Assembly (NCBI GenBank): GCA_022571415.1
Contig: JACZXW010000016.1
Span: 1-37,016 of the forward strand
Direction: 5' to 3'
Length of the DNA stretch: 37,016 bases
Source: Pseudomonadota bacterium
GTDB lineage: Bacteria > Pseudomonadota > Gammaproteobacteria > Pseudomonadales > Azotimanducaceae
The position numbers were made by a program, and so were the translations under genes. How positions within the stretch are numbered: position 1 is the stretch's first letter; every line of letters begins with the position of its first letter. The notes below the pieces were generated by a model. It ran no database searches, was not told the origin of the DNA, and was given only the letters and a program-made list of their open reading frames with translations. Shown here piece by piece: positions 7,861 through 15,410 of this stretch.

Positions 7861-9129
7861 ATGGGTGTGATTGAAGACTACGGCAGTACGTTGTTACTGT
7901 TAGCAATAATCTTTGGTTTTTTCATGGCCTGGGGAGTCGGTGCGAACGATGTAGCCAATGCCATGGGTACCTCTGTTGGCGCAAAAGCCATCACCGTAAA
8001 ACAGGCGATAATAATTGCCGTGATATTTGAATTCGCCGGTGCATACCTTGCAGGCGGCGAGGTGACCGCTACAATTCGCAAGGGAATTATTGATCCGGAG
8101 TTATTGGGCGATCAACCTGAACTGCTTGTGTACGGGATGATGTCAGCGTTGCTGGCTGCAGGTATCTGGCTCTTCATTGCTACTACGTTTGGATGGCCAG
8201 TTTCCACCACCCATAGCATTGTAGGTGCCATTGTTGGATTTGCCGCTGTGGGTATATCAGTCGACGCAGTCAACTGGCTCAAGGTCGGAGAGATCGTTTC
8301 CAGTTGGGTCATTTCTCCCATCCTTGCAGGAACAATGTCATTCCTGTTGTACCAGAGTGTGCGCAAATTCATTTTTGACACTAAAGACCCGTTTATATCG
8401 GCCAAGCGTTATGTCCCCATATACATATTCATGGTTGGCTTTATCATTTCCCTGGTAACGATGGTCAAGGGTTTGAAGCATGTGGGTCTGAACCTTTCCT
8501 TTCCACAGGCGCTGATGTATTCGTTTGGTGCTGCGCTTGTTATTACTGCTTTGGGTGTCGTTGCCATCAGCCGGATTCGTCGTGTCGTGCACTCGGCCCA
8601 TCAGGACCTGATCAGCGTGGAGCGAATATTTGGTGTACTCATGGTATTCACCGCCTGTTCCATGGCATTTGCCCACGGCTCAAATGATGTCGCGAACGCC
8701 ATTGGACCACTTGCAGCGGTGCACAGTATCTTGTCCAGTGGCGGAAAAGTTGCACAGGAAGCGGCGATGCCCAATTGGTTATTGCTCCTTGGGGGAGGAG
8801 GTATCGTGGCTGGGTTAACACTTTATGGGTATCGCGTTATGCGAACGATTGGCACGCATATTACGGAATTGACACCGAGCAGCGGGTTCGCTGCGGAACT
8901 GGCTGCGGCGACAACCGTTGTATTTGCCTCAGCGTTCAGCCTGCCTGTATCAACGACTCATACGTTGGTTGGCGGTGTTTTGGGCGTCGGTCTGGCAAGA
9001 GGATTGTCGGCATTAAATCTACGGGTCGTGGCGACTATTTTTGTTTCCTGGATGGTGACCTTGCCAGCTGGTGCACTTCTTTCCATCATATTCTTTTTTA
9101 TGTTCAAGGCGATTTTTGGAACAGGCTGA
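7861..9129 (+). CDS. PiT-family inorganic phosphate transporter
   Basis: 422 residues, strongly hydrophobic, with the two inverted PHO4 signatures: GANDVANAMGTSVGAKAIT near residue 28-46 in the first half and AHGSNDVANAIGPLAA near residue 270-285 in the second. Each half carries a further PVSTTHS/PVSTTHT motif. These proteins import metal-phosphate complexes with protons or sodium ions across the inner membrane. The length and two-repeat layout are normal. It is directly downstream of the DUF47 gene. No Pho-box was recognised upstream, so low-affinity constitutive uptake is plausible but not shown. Confidence 0.95.
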   Translation: MGVIEDYGSTLLLLAIIFGFFMAWGVGANDVANAMGTSVGAKAITVKQAIIIAVIFEFAGAYLAGGEVTATIRKGIIDPELLGDQPELLVYGMMSALLAAGIWLFIATTFGWPVSTTHSIVGAIVGFAAVGISVDAVNWLKVGEIVSSWVISPILAGTMSFLLYQSVRKFIFDTKDPFISAKRYVPIYIFMVGFIISLVTMVKGLKHVGLNLSFPQALMYSFGAALVITALGVVAISRIRRVVHSAHQDLISVERIFGVLMVFTACSMAFAHGSNDVANAIGPLAAVHSILSSGGKVAQEAAMPNWLLLLGGGGIVAGLTLYGYRVMRTIGTHITELTPSSGFAAELAAATTVVFASAFSLPVSTTHTLVGGVLGVGLARGLSALNLRVVATIFVSWMVTLPAGALLSIIFFFMFKAIFGTG

Positions 9130-9243
9130 GATTGATACTGGGCGGAAAGTATTTGCTGTTTCCATATTTGCTGGACATGTAGTTGAGCAAGTCGAATACT
9201 GAAGTTAACAGATGGTAATAAATGTCTAATCCTCAATGGAAAC

Positions 9244-9801
9244 ATGATTATGTCCAAGCCGGTTAAACCCTGGGTGCGCAAGAGCATGCGGCAGATAGCA
9301 GATTGCCGTGTGTTAAGGGTCCATGAGGCGACTTCTGTTTCCCCCGAGAGCGGGAAAGAACATAAATTCTATGTGATGGAAACAGCGGATTGGGTAAATG
9401 TGGTGCCCGTCACAGCCGCGAATGAACTGGTGTGCATCCGGCAGTTTCGTCATGGCAGTGAAGAGATCACCTTGGAAATACCTGGTGGCATCGTTGACCC
9501 AGGGGAAGAAGCGGCGGAATCGGCCGCGCGGGAGTGCCTTGAAGAAACAGGCTATGAAACTGACGAATTGATTTCTCTTGGTGTGCTCATCCCAAACCCG
9601 GCCATTTTCACCAACAAGTTGTATACCTTCGTTGCCCCCAATGCGAAGTTGGTTAAAGATGTTAGCAATACACCAACCGAACATACCGAGGTGCAACTCA
9701 TCCCCATGGAACAGGTTGCTGATTTACTGGTCGCTGGAGAGATTGATCATGCACTGGTGACTGCTACATTGTGGCGGATGTTGTATTTCCTGAAGCGGTA
9801 A
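9244..9801 (+). CDS. Nudix hydrolase, ADP-ribose/ADP-sugar pyrophosphatase type
   Basis: 185 residues. The Nudix box is complete at about residues 82-104: GIVDPGEEAAESAARECLEE and TG, fitting G-x5-E-x7-REUxEExGU. The preceding QFRHGSEEITLEIPGG is typical of ADP-sugar pyrophosphatases, and PNPAIFTNKLYTF is a further family segment. The expected reaction splits a nucleoside diphosphate sugar into a sugar phosphate and AMP with magnesium. Start is ATG 9244, or ATG 9250 two codons later, after a GGAAA ribosome-binding site. The next gene begins at or just before its stop codon. Confidence 0.88.
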   Translation: MIMSKPVKPWVRKSMRQIADCRVLRVHEATSVSPESGKEHKFYVMETADWVNVVPVTAANELVCIRQFRHGSEEITLEIPGGIVDPGEEAAESAARECLEETGYETDELISLGVLIPNPAIFTNKLYTFVAPNAKLVKDVSNTPTEHTEVQLIPMEQVADLLVAGEIDHALVTATLWRMLYFLKR

Positions 9802-9812
9802 TTTGCAGCTCA

Positions 9813-11321
9813 GTGGCCGAGAAGCAAGAGAAAATTGCCATCGCAGGCGCTGGTATATGCGGCCTGGTGACTGCTCTCGCTGTGGCCGATCGCGGTTATG
9901 AAATCACTATTTTTGAACGGGATATTCCTCCGCCGGATGGCGATGCGGATGAAGCGTTTTTCCAATGGCAGCGAAAGGGTGCGGCGCAATTCAGGCACCC
10001 ACACGCCTTCCTCGGGTTGATGTGCAATCTGCTGCAGGAAAATTATCCTAAGCTGTTGGACGAATTTTATGAGGCCGGAGCCAGGCGAATAGATTTTGTG
10101 GATATGCTGGGACCTCACCTCAGGGCCAGTTATAAGCCTGAACCCGCAGATGAAAAATTGTGGCTACTCAGCTGCAGAAGAGCAACCATTGAAACCGTGT
10201 TAAGGCGACATGTTGAAAAACTACCGAATGTCAAAATCTTGAGCCGATGCACCATTACCGGATTGTTGGCGGATGAAGTGGATGAACTCATTTATGTTCG
10301 AGGCGTAAGATGTAGATACAAAGGATCAGAAGCGGAATCAGACTTCGAATTTGAGTCGGATCTGGTTATTGATGCCAGCGGCAGAACTTCCAGATTCCCC
10401 TATTGGCTTGGTCAGTACGGGGCAGACATCAGGGAAGAGAAATATGATGCCGAGATTGTTTACTACACCCGGCACTTTGCGCTTAATGCGGGTCAACAAG
10501 AACCCCCCAGGGATGAAAAACGTGGTGCTGGTGATCTCGGCTATCTGAAGTATGGGGTCTTTCCGGGGGACAACGGTCACTTTGCGATCATTATCTGCTT
10601 GCCCCTGGGTGAAAAGCAGCTCAGGGTCGCCGTCCGGGATGGAGAATCCTTTCTAAAAATATGTGAGCAGATACCGGGCCTGGAGCGTTGGATAGATCCC
10701 AAGCGGAGCCATCCTACAACCCAGCCGTTTGGGATAGGTGATATTCAATCTCAATGGCGATACTTTGTTAATGAAGGCAGGCCAGTTGCCTGCAATTTTT
10801 TTGCCGTCGGTGATGTGGCGGTAAGGACCAATCCTCTTTACGGACGGGGTTGCAGTACAGGTATACTACATGCCCATATTCTCGCAGATGTACTGGCAGA
10901 AACCTCTGATCCCGTGACTCGTGCTTTGTGGTTTGAACAAAGAACCGAGGAACAATTGCGCCCCATATTCAAAACAAGCCTGCGTGAAGATAGAAGCGGC
11001 ATCAAACGGGCTGCCGCGGTAATAGAAGGCAGGGTACTGGATCAGGCTGATTCCCTGAAGAATTGGATTAGATTAGCTTTTAGAGACGCAATCAGTGCCG
11101 CTGCGCGAGAAGATATTCGGGTTATCCGGGGTGCTATGAAAACCTTTAACCTGCTGGAGACGCCGGGAAAGTTTCTGAAAGACTGGAACATCCGGATGAT
11201 AATTCTCAGATATCTCCTCAAGGGCAGAAAGAAAAATGCAGCCAGACGACTGGTATCCGGACCAGGGCGAATCGAGTTACACCAAGCATTGGGTTTGGCG
11301 GCGGACGTATCGAGCCGTTGA
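9813..11321 (+). CDS. FAD-dependent monooxygenase-like oxidoreductase
   Basis: About 502 residues. An FAD-binding Rossmann motif GAGICG lies at residues 12-17 followed by EITIFERD. SCRRATIETVLRRHVEK and the DLVIDASGRTSRFPYW (DG-like) and FFAVGDVAVRTNPLYGRG (GD) motifs match group A flavin monooxygenases and their relatives (UbiH, halogenase and geranylgeranyl reductase types). The halogenase WxWxIP motif is not seen. GTG 9813 starts 11 bases after the Nudix stop and immediately precedes the Rossmann strand. The in-frame ATG at 9771 would overlap the Nudix gene by 31 bases and add an unlikely leader. Substrate unknown. Confidence 0.8.
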   Translation: MAEKQEKIAIAGAGICGLVTALAVADRGYEITIFERDIPPPDGDADEAFFQWQRKGAAQFRHPHAFLGLMCNLLQENYPKLLDEFYEAGARRIDFVDMLGPHLRASYKPEPADEKLWLLSCRRATIETVLRRHVEKLPNVKILSRCTITGLLADEVDELIYVRGVRCRYKGSEAESDFEFESDLVIDASGRTSRFPYWLGQYGADIREEKYDAEIVYYTRHFALNAGQQEPPRDEKRGAGDLGYLKYGVFPGDNGHFAIIICLPLGEKQLRVAVRDGESFLKICEQIPGLERWIDPKRSHPTTQPFGIGDIQSQWRYFVNEGRPVACNFFAVGDVAVRTNPLYGRGCSTGILHAHILADVLAETSDPVTRALWFEQRTEEQLRPIFKTSLREDRSGIKRAAAVIEGRVLDQADSLKNWIRLAFRDAISAAAREDIRVIRGAMKTFNLLETPGKFLKDWNIRMIILRYLLKGRKKNAARRLVSGPGRIELHQALGLAADVSSR

Positions 11322-11337
11322 GCGGGTACGCCTGGTC

Positions 11338-11919
11338 CTACAGGAGTCGAGTGGCGATGGGTTTTGCCTGCAGTGTAAGCTGGTGCCTGCGCATAAAAAT
11401 TTCCCGGGCTTCCGCTGGAAACTGTCTCGATTCCTGCCAGACTGACAGGTCCTGATACCAGGTAATCAGTAACATCTTGCCTTGCGCCGATTCCCGATTC
11501 TGTTCGGCAAAGAGGCACTGCACTTCAGTGTCAAATCCTTCTTCAAAGGTGAGCCAGGCTTTCGCAGAGAGTTCTGCTATTTCTTCGACGTCCTTGTTCA
11601 TGACATCAAACCAGCGAAAGACGTAAATGCCTTCACGGGTTCGCCGGGTATGATCAGTGGGCCTTATGGTCGGGACCAGGTCTATACATTCTTTTACCTG
11701 AAATTCGCCATCAATATTTCGCTGGCTGACAGAGCGCTGGGAACTCATCACCAGGTAAAGTTCATTGCTCGCTAGACCGAATAGCCCTTGAAACACACCA
11801 TATTCGAGCATGTCGTCTTTCTCAAGATCCGGGATCAGGGTACCGCGTACGTATTCGAGTAATTTATTCAGACCTGGATTGTTCGGGTCCTTAAGCAGGC
11901 TGACCTGATAAATTTGCAT
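11338..11919 (-). CDS. NIPSNAP-like protein
   Basis: 193 residues from ATG 11919 (MQIYQVSLL); a GTG ten codons upstream is possible but would add an unconserved leader. The second half, with GKMLLITWYQDLSVWQESRQ followed by EAREIFMRRHQLT, resembles NIPSNAP proteins. These have ferredoxin-like dimeric alpha/beta barrels, usually as two repeats, and the first half here could be a second copy. Function in bacteria is unclear. It converges with the upstream FAD enzyme, their stops lying 16 bases apart, and is followed (on the minus strand) by no close gene. I do not see a signal peptide. Confidence 0.55.
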   Translation of the reverse strand: MQIYQVSLLKDPNNPGLNKLLEYVRGTLIPDLEKDDMLEYGVFQGLFGLASNELYLVMSSQRSVSQRNIDGEFQVKECIDLVPTIRPTDHTRRTREGIYVFRWFDVMNKDVEEIAELSAKAWLTFEEGFDTEVQCLFAEQNRESAQGKMLLITWYQDLSVWQESRQFPAEAREIFMRRHQLTLQAKPIATRLL

Positions 11920-11962
11920 GATGGTTGAGTGCGATAGAGGGTGTAGCACAACTCTATCTTAG

Positions 11963-12838
11963 TTAGCGTGGCAAGGAAATTTGTCCTTCAATTCCATGGG
12001 TATGGACATCGCCACTTCCTTTGGCAATGATCATCAAGCTTCCGGAAACATTCACAATATTTACCGAACCGGAACCATCGCTGCCGATGAGGACCTCGCC
12101 TTTTATATCACGGATCTTTATTCCGCCGGAACCATCACTGCCAATTTCGACGTTCGATTGCACATCCTGGATCTTAATATCACCGCTGCCATCACGTTCG
12201 ATAATAACCTCGCCGGTGACAGTTTCGATGTCGATATCACCTGAACTGTCCCTGGGTATGCGGACTGATCCGGTCACATTACGGACTTCGATATCCCCGG
12301 AACTGTCGACGATTTCGAGATCTCCCAGTAGATCCCGGATCTTCATGTTTCCTGAAGAATCTCGTATTTCCAGAGAAGTTTTATTTTGATCGATTCGAAT
12401 ATGGCCGGAACTGTCATCAATCCGGCTCACAGATACACCATGAATGAAGATGTCTCCACTGCTGTCTTTCACTTTCGTTTGAAGATCAAACGGTATGCGC
12501 AGATCAATGTCCATATGAGCATAGGCGGCGCCAAAGTCGTGATCCTCATACGGAATGATAACGGTGAGTTCCAGGATATTGTTATTTCTTTCTATATCAA
12601 GTGTCAGGTATGGAAGCCATTCTTCCTCATCGGTACATGCTCGGCCAGTAAAATTGACCTTGTCAGCGGCTCCGGGTTGAATATCAAGATACCCGGCGAG
12701 GGCGTTTACCCTTAGTTCTGATATCCCTTCGGTGGAAATTTCTTCATGAATGGTTTTGCTCACGCGGCAAGAGCCAGCAAAGACCGGTGCCGATGCCATG
12801 ATGCCTAACAGTACTGCAGAGATGATAAGGTTTTGCAT
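11963..12838 (-). CDS. secreted repeat protein with DUF4097-like beta-helix
   Basis: 291 residues from ATG 12838, chosen because GGAG lies 9 bases upstream; an ATG at 12853 adds five residues and has no such site. Residues 1-21 form a signal peptide ending ASAPVFA. The second half has nine tandem repeats starting with DSSG, DGSG or KGSG, spaced 17-19 residues apart, each a short turn plus an alternating hydrophobic strand (for example SSGDIEVRNVTGSV). This is the pattern of a right-handed beta-helix (DUF4097/DUF2807-type) exported to the periplasm or surface. No enzymatic residues are visible. A Bax-like gene lies upstream on the same strand. Confidence 0.7.
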   Translation of the reverse strand: MQNLIISAVLLGIMASAPVFAGSCRVSKTIHEEISTEGISELRVNALAGYLDIQPGAADKVNFTGRACTDEEEWLPYLTLDIERNNNILELTVIIPYEDHDFGAAYAHMDIDLRIPFDLQTKVKDSSGDIFIHGVSVSRIDDSSGHIRIDQNKTSLEIRDSSGNMKIRDLLGDLEIVDSSGDIEVRNVTGSVRIPRDSSGDIDIETVTGEVIIERDGSGDIKIQDVQSNVEIGSDGSGGIKIRDIKGEVLIGSDGSGSVNIVNVSGSLMIIAKGSGDVHTHGIEGQISLPR

Positions 12839-12961
12839 GTTTTTATTCTCCATACGAATACCATTAGACGTTTCCCGGGGCCCAGGGGTTTAAATCATTA
12901 TGACAGTGCTTCGGATGGATTCCAGGTACAGCCGATAAAGTTGGCTGCTTCCTGGCGAAGA

Positions 12962-13738
12962 CTAGGTGGGCAGGGCGTTGGAAGCCAGGGTGTATTCGTG
13001 GAGTTTGTTGACGCGAATCATTTGTTTGATTTCACGGACGTAATCTTCACCGCGTTCCGAGTAGCGGTGCAATCCATCGGTCAATTGCAGGCCCATAAAA
13101 TGATTCTGCAAGAGCCTTTGCTCCGAGCGAATCATTCGCAGCTCGCGGTAAGCCTTGTGGGTATTGATGTTGTGCATGTAGGCAATGATACCCTGCTGCA
13201 CTGAATTGTAACTGGCGACTTCATGAGCCATACCCTCGTCCCTGGAGCTGGGTTTAAGGCCGCAGCCCCTGCTAAAACACCAGAGTCCAAAGTAGTTATT
13301 TGCCTCGATGGCGAATCTGGATGTTCCCCATCCTGATTCATTGGCTGACTGTGCCAGAACGAGAGAGGCGGGTAATATGTCAACGCGTTCCAGGAGCTGA
13401 TTCATCAGGAGCGTATCAACTTTGAATGGCGCTTTCATGCGATACCGCTTTAACAGCCGACTCAGGTACTGGAGTTCCCCCCTCTGTAACACCAGACCTG
13501 CCTCTAATTTACCGGACAGGGTGATCAGTCTTGTGCGTTGATTGCGAATCTTGGCGTTAACTTCACGAATTCGCGGTAGCATGAATTCGAAGAACACCCG
13601 TTTTTTCAGCCGTACATCCCGGTAGGCAGAAAAGTCAGGGACTCTCTCATTCCGGGGTTGAGATACAGCGGTGGGGTTTTCCTCGGCAGGAACTTCGATG
13701 GTTAAAAGCAGAAGTAATGTGATCGGGAACCATTTCAT
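12962..13738 (-). CDS. Bax-like exported glucosaminidase
   Basis: 258 residues from ATG 13738; a GTG six codons upstream is possible. The first 18 residues from MKWFPITLLLLLTIEVPA are a signal peptide. The second half has the GH73-type glucosaminidase core: LAQSANESGWGTSRFA with the catalytic Glu (E134 of this start), NNYFGLWCF, and YNSVQQGIIAYMHNIN. Relatives such as E. coli Bax cleave the N-acetylglucosamine linkages of peptidoglycan. GH73 enzymes usually follow a wall-binding domain; here a helical N-terminal segment (about 45-110) takes that place. The gene ends 123 bases before the beta-helix gene on the same strand. Confidence 0.85.
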   Translation of the reverse strand: MKWFPITLLLLLTIEVPAEENPTAVSQPRNERVPDFSAYRDVRLKKRVFFEFMLPRIREVNAKIRNQRTRLITLSGKLEAGLVLQRGELQYLSRLLKRYRMKAPFKVDTLLMNQLLERVDILPASLVLAQSANESGWGTSRFAIEANNYFGLWCFSRGCGLKPSSRDEGMAHEVASYNSVQQGIIAYMHNINTHKAYRELRMIRSEQRLLQNHFMGLQLTDGLHRYSERGEDYVREIKQMIRVNKLHEYTLASNALPT

Positions 13739-13972
13739 TGCTATGATGCACCGCACAATATGGAGATACGTCCATTATATTCATTATTTCTTCATTATCA
13801 ACCCTGATCGCCCTCGTCGGCTCGTCGTCCCTGGTGTATTCGGCTGATGAATAACCCGATGCGGGAGTCCATGAGCCGGCGAAATAGCGGCAGAAGACCC
13901 GACAGATGAGGTTTGAAGAAGCTTTGACGCTGCGCTGGAGCCGAATGTTGATTTGAGGTTGATACTGGAGGC

Positions 13973-14824
13973 TCAGCCTGACACTGGCAGGGGTCGCAAC
14001 CGGACCCAACCAGATTCAATGTCCGTCAGCCCGGTTTCATAGCCGTCTTCGCCTGGCATCACAATCACCCGTGTACCGGGCAGGACTCGAGCCAGTTCAT
14101 CAACCTGATTTGCCGATGCAGATTCGATCACCTGAGCGGCAGAATCAAACAATGCCAGGTTTTTTACCATCCTCAATGTCGGACTCATCAGTACCATTTC
14201 ATCGTTTTCTGCCCGGCGTAGTATTTCCTTTGGCGAAAACCATTTTGAATGGACGAGCTCGCCGTCATCGTGAATTGGTGTTTGCTTATCAGGTACGCAC
14301 GCGACAAAGAATCGAGCGTCGAACCGGCGAGGTGGACCTGGGGGCGTGATCCATCTCGCGATGTAGTGGATCTCACCGGCGTCCATGATCAGATTTTCGT
14401 CTTTGATAATCTCGATGAAATTTCTGTTCGAATCGTTGATATCATCCCGATGTTGCTGAAATCTTTTTTTGACATCGGGGCTGGAAAGGTCCAGTGGCTC
14501 CAGCGTGTCCTTTTTCAGGGCGAGGAGGATTCCCGCTTCTTCAAAAGCTTCCCTGATGGCAGCGATATAGTAAGCGAGGCCACCGGCGTCTATTCCCATC
14601 AGCTTGCTGGCTTGCGCATCACTTCGATGAATACTGATTGCCTGAAATTCGGCAGAATTATCGGTGGCGTCGACGGAGCCGCCAGGAAAGACCCACATGC
14701 CACCGGCGAATATAGTATTGGCATGTCGCTCCATCATGAAGAGTTGCAGGTCCGGCCTGTCATCGATGAGCATCACCGTGGCGGCTGGCCGGATTTGAAC
14801 CTGCTCTGGGTCGTAATCGTTCAT
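13973..14824 (-). CDS. NUDT19-like Nudix hydrolase
   Basis: 283 residues from ATG 14824. The Nudix box is split by a long insert: GGMWVFPGGSVD, then about 45 residues, then AAIREAFEEAGILLA. This layout is typical of the NUDT19/RP2-like family, whose mammalian members hydrolyse CoA and acyl-CoA to 4'-phosphopantetheine species and 3',5'-ADP. The C-terminal half with ITPPGPPRRFDARFFVA fits that family. The open frame extends upstream to 15058 but would cover the divergent gene at 14897 and has no conserved content, so the shorter start is preferred. Bacterial substrate is unproven. Confidence 0.82.
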   Translation of the reverse strand: MNDYDPEQVQIRPAATVMLIDDRPDLQLFMMERHANTIFAGGMWVFPGGSVDATDNSAEFQAISIHRSDAQASKLMGIDAGGLAYYIAAIREAFEEAGILLALKKDTLEPLDLSSPDVKKRFQQHRDDINDSNRNFIEIIKDENLIMDAGEIHYIARWITPPGPPRRFDARFFVACVPDKQTPIHDDGELVHSKWFSPKEILRRAENDEMVLMSPTLRMVKNLALFDSAAQVIESASANQVDELARVLPGTRVIVMPGEDGYETGLTDIESGWVRLRPLPVSG

Positions 14825-14896
14825 GCGAGTGAAGCTAACATAGATGCAATTTCGCCGTAAACATGCAAAATAGTCGGCATCAGGCAGGAGAATAGT

Positions 14897-15370
14897 GTGA
14901 AACGAGGTGCGGTCATCATTGCGGCGATTGTATTGTCCTTTCATGTGTTTGCAGAAAGTGAAATTGTGCTGAAGGATGGAAGCCGAATCCGTGGGGAAGT
15001 CCTGTCCATGCAGAATGGGTTGTACCGGATCCGCACAGAATCGATGGGTACGATTCAACTTCGTAGCAGGGAGATCCTGAGCATCACTAGTCTCGGCGTT
15101 TCGGTCCCTGGTGATTCCCCTGGGACGGATACTGCAGCGTCGTCTCAGACAGCGGTTGACTCGATCAAATCAAGTATTGTGAACAGCCCGGGTGTGATGA
15201 GCACCATCATGGCGCTGCAGAATGATCCGCAGATGAAAGCCATTCTGGCAGATCCGGAAATCATGCGGGCGGTGCAGAACCTTGACCTGCAGGCGCTGGG
15301 CAATCATCCGAAGATCAAGGCATTGATGAACAATCCCAAAATCAAACGTATTCACGGCATTGTGAATTGA
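14897..15370 (+). CDS. exported protein with STI1-like C-terminal region
   Basis: 157 residues from GTG 14897, with GGAG six bases upstream. Residues 1-19 are a signal peptide (MKRGAVIIAAIVLSFHVFA). Residues 22-65 form a small beta-rich unit (LKDGSRIRGEVLSMQNGLYRI), like the Sm-like modules of exported bacterial proteins. A Ser/Thr/Asp linker follows, then residues 100-150 with paired short helices and repeated DP/HP/NP turns: NDPQMKAILADPEIM, NHPKIKALMNNPKI. That pattern resembles STI1/DP2 domains of eukaryotic co-chaperones, and periplasmic forms with a signal peptide are known in proteobacteria. No enzyme motif. Convergent with uvrA, about 40 bases from its stop. Confidence 0.65.
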   Translation: MKRGAVIIAAIVLSFHVFAESEIVLKDGSRIRGEVLSMQNGLYRIRTESMGTIQLRSREILSITSLGVSVPGDSPGTDTAASSQTAVDSIKSSIVNSPGVMSTIMALQNDPQMKAILADPEIMRAVQNLDLQALGNHPKIKALMNNPKIKRIHGIVN

Positions 15371-15410
15371 ATGTAATCGGGTTTTATCCGAAGATTTTCT
15401 GGTTTGTGGC

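Noticed and set aside
9771-9812. ATG 9771 as start of the FAD monooxygenase-like gene
   Set aside because: It would overlap the Nudix gene by 31 bases and encode a leader with no family match; GTG 9813 sits just before the Rossmann strand.
12021-12389. Plus-strand ORFs opposite the beta-helix gene
   Set aside because: Their open frames come from the repeated codons of the minus-strand gene; no start signal or domain supports them.
14825-15058. Upstream extension of the NUDT19-like ORF
   Set aside because: It overlaps the divergent exported-protein gene at 14897, and its residues have no family match; the ATG at 14824 gives a normal start.
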